In this document: positions 6,102-6,438 of the stretch, in pieces
Layout of the letters: every line of letters begins with the position of its first letter
Position numbering within the stretch: position 1 is the first letter of the stretch
Notes under the pieces: model-generated
Told to the model about the DNA's origin: nothing
Database searches by the model: none
What the model saw: the letters and a program-made list of their open reading frames with translations, nothing else
DNA from: Fretibacterium sp.
Lineage (GTDB): Bacteria; Synergistota; Synergistia; Synergistales; Aminobacteriaceae
Reading direction: 5' to 3'
NCBI GenBank assembly: GCA_016280565.1
Contig: JAEEGY010000254.1
Span: 1-6,438, forward strand
Length of the DNA: 6,438 nt
Position numbers and translations under genes: made by a program

Positions 6102-6438
6102 ATGGCCAGAGGATTTAACAAGGTCGTCCTGATGGGAAACCTTACGCGCGACCCGGATGTTCGTTACACGGTCGAGAGGCGAGCGTGGGCCCGTTTTACT
6201 GTAGCTGTGGGCTATTCCTGGAAGAACAAGAACGGGGAGTTTCAGGACGGGGCGGACTTCGTGCCCGTCGTTGCCTGGGGCCCCCTGGGGGAAAACTGCG
6301 GCCGCTATTTGAAAAAGGGGCGGCCCGTCCTTGTGGAAGGGAAGATCCAGACGCGCAATTATGACGCTCCGGACGGCTCCGGCAAGAAGTACGTCACGGA
6401 GGTCCTCGCAAGCGACGTGGTCTTCCTCGGCGGGCGGA
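6102..6438 (+). CDS. ssb: Single-stranded DNA-binding protein (partial, C-terminus beyond right edge)
   Basis: Tetrameric OB-fold protein that coats single-stranded DNA in replication, repair and recombination. The 112 visible codons start MARGFNKVVLMGNLTRDPDV, the standard SSB opening (compare E. coli SRGVNKVILVGNLGQDPEV), followed by RFTVAVGYSW (31-40, Trp40 as in E. coli), ADFVPVVAWG (51-60, Phe where E. coli has Trp54), RYLKKGRPVLVEGKIQTRNY (68-87) and YVTEVLASDVVFLGG. This completes the OB fold; the flexible linker and the acidic C-terminal tip lie outside the window. ATG at 6102 has AGGAGG at 6088-6093, eight bases upstream; an adjacent in-frame GTG at 6099 would add one residue. It sits between rpsF and, by usual gene order, an expected rpsR just downstream. 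Confidence 0.96.
   Translation, partial: MARGFNKVVLMGNLTRDPDVRYTVERRAWARFTVAVGYSWKNKNGEFQDGADFVPVVAWGPLGENCGRYLKKGRPVLVEGKIQTRNYDAPDGSGKKYVTEVLASDVVFLGGR

Noticed and set aside
6094..6102. Mini reading frame ATG GCG TGA between the ssb ribosome binding site and its start
   Set aside because: Its ATG directly abuts AGGAGG with no spacer, so initiation there is unlikely; probably incidental.
1..6438. Mobile elements, CRISPR arrays, tRNA or rRNA genes, defence systems
   Set aside because: No transposase or integrase motifs, no regularly spaced repeats and no RNA gene signatures were found. All coding space is taken by seven conserved housekeeping genes.

Overview
The window is a GC-rich, gene-dense piece of bacterial core genome holding two operons that point away from each other. 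On the minus strand, read from about 5.55 kb down to base 1, lies part of a division and cell wall (dcw) cluster in its classical order: rsmH (16S rRNA methyltransferase), ftsL (membrane-anchored coiled-coil division protein), ftsI (class B penicillin-binding protein), murE and the N-terminal 60% or so of murF. On the plus strand, from about 5.79 kb to the right edge, are rpsF (ribosomal protein S6) and the first 112 codons of ssb (single-strand DNA-binding protein), the start of the common rpsF-ssb-rpsR operon.

Layout: 1-808 murF (open at the left edge); 808-2298 murE; 2295-4067 ftsI; 4074-4454 ftsL; 4455-4543 an 89-base spacer with G/C-run inverted repeats; 4544-5551 rsmH; 5552-5792 a divergent control region; 5793-6074 rpsF; 6102-6438 ssb (open at the right edge). 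The murF, murE, ftsI and ftsL junctions overlap or lie within 6 bases, so translational coupling is likely. The divergent region carries good back-to-back sigma-70-type promoter candidates. The rpsF leader can fold into a hairpin with a bulged CCG, matching the known S6:S18 autoregulatory mRNA motif. This is the most interesting regulatory element seen.

The left operon makes the UDP-MurNAc-pentapeptide precursor (MurE adds residue 3, MurF adds D-Ala-D-Ala) and the septal transpeptidase and its partner that use the finished lipid-linked product. MurE has the DNPR motif typical of meso-diaminopimelate-adding enzymes, which suggests meso-DAP peptidoglycan. The ftsI product has no PASTA domains, unlike many Firmicutes class B PBPs.

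Organism: a non-model bacterium with strong Shine-Dalgarno sites and frequent GTG starts. The protein style (SSB starting MARGFNKVVLMGNLTRDPDV, short S6 of 93 residues, meso-DAP MurE, no PASTA) fits Synergistota best in my judgement. That is a recollection-based inference with moderate confidence, not a search result. I see no mobile element, CRISPR array, tRNA or rRNA, and no obviously novel system; the points worth a second look are regulatory and motif-level.
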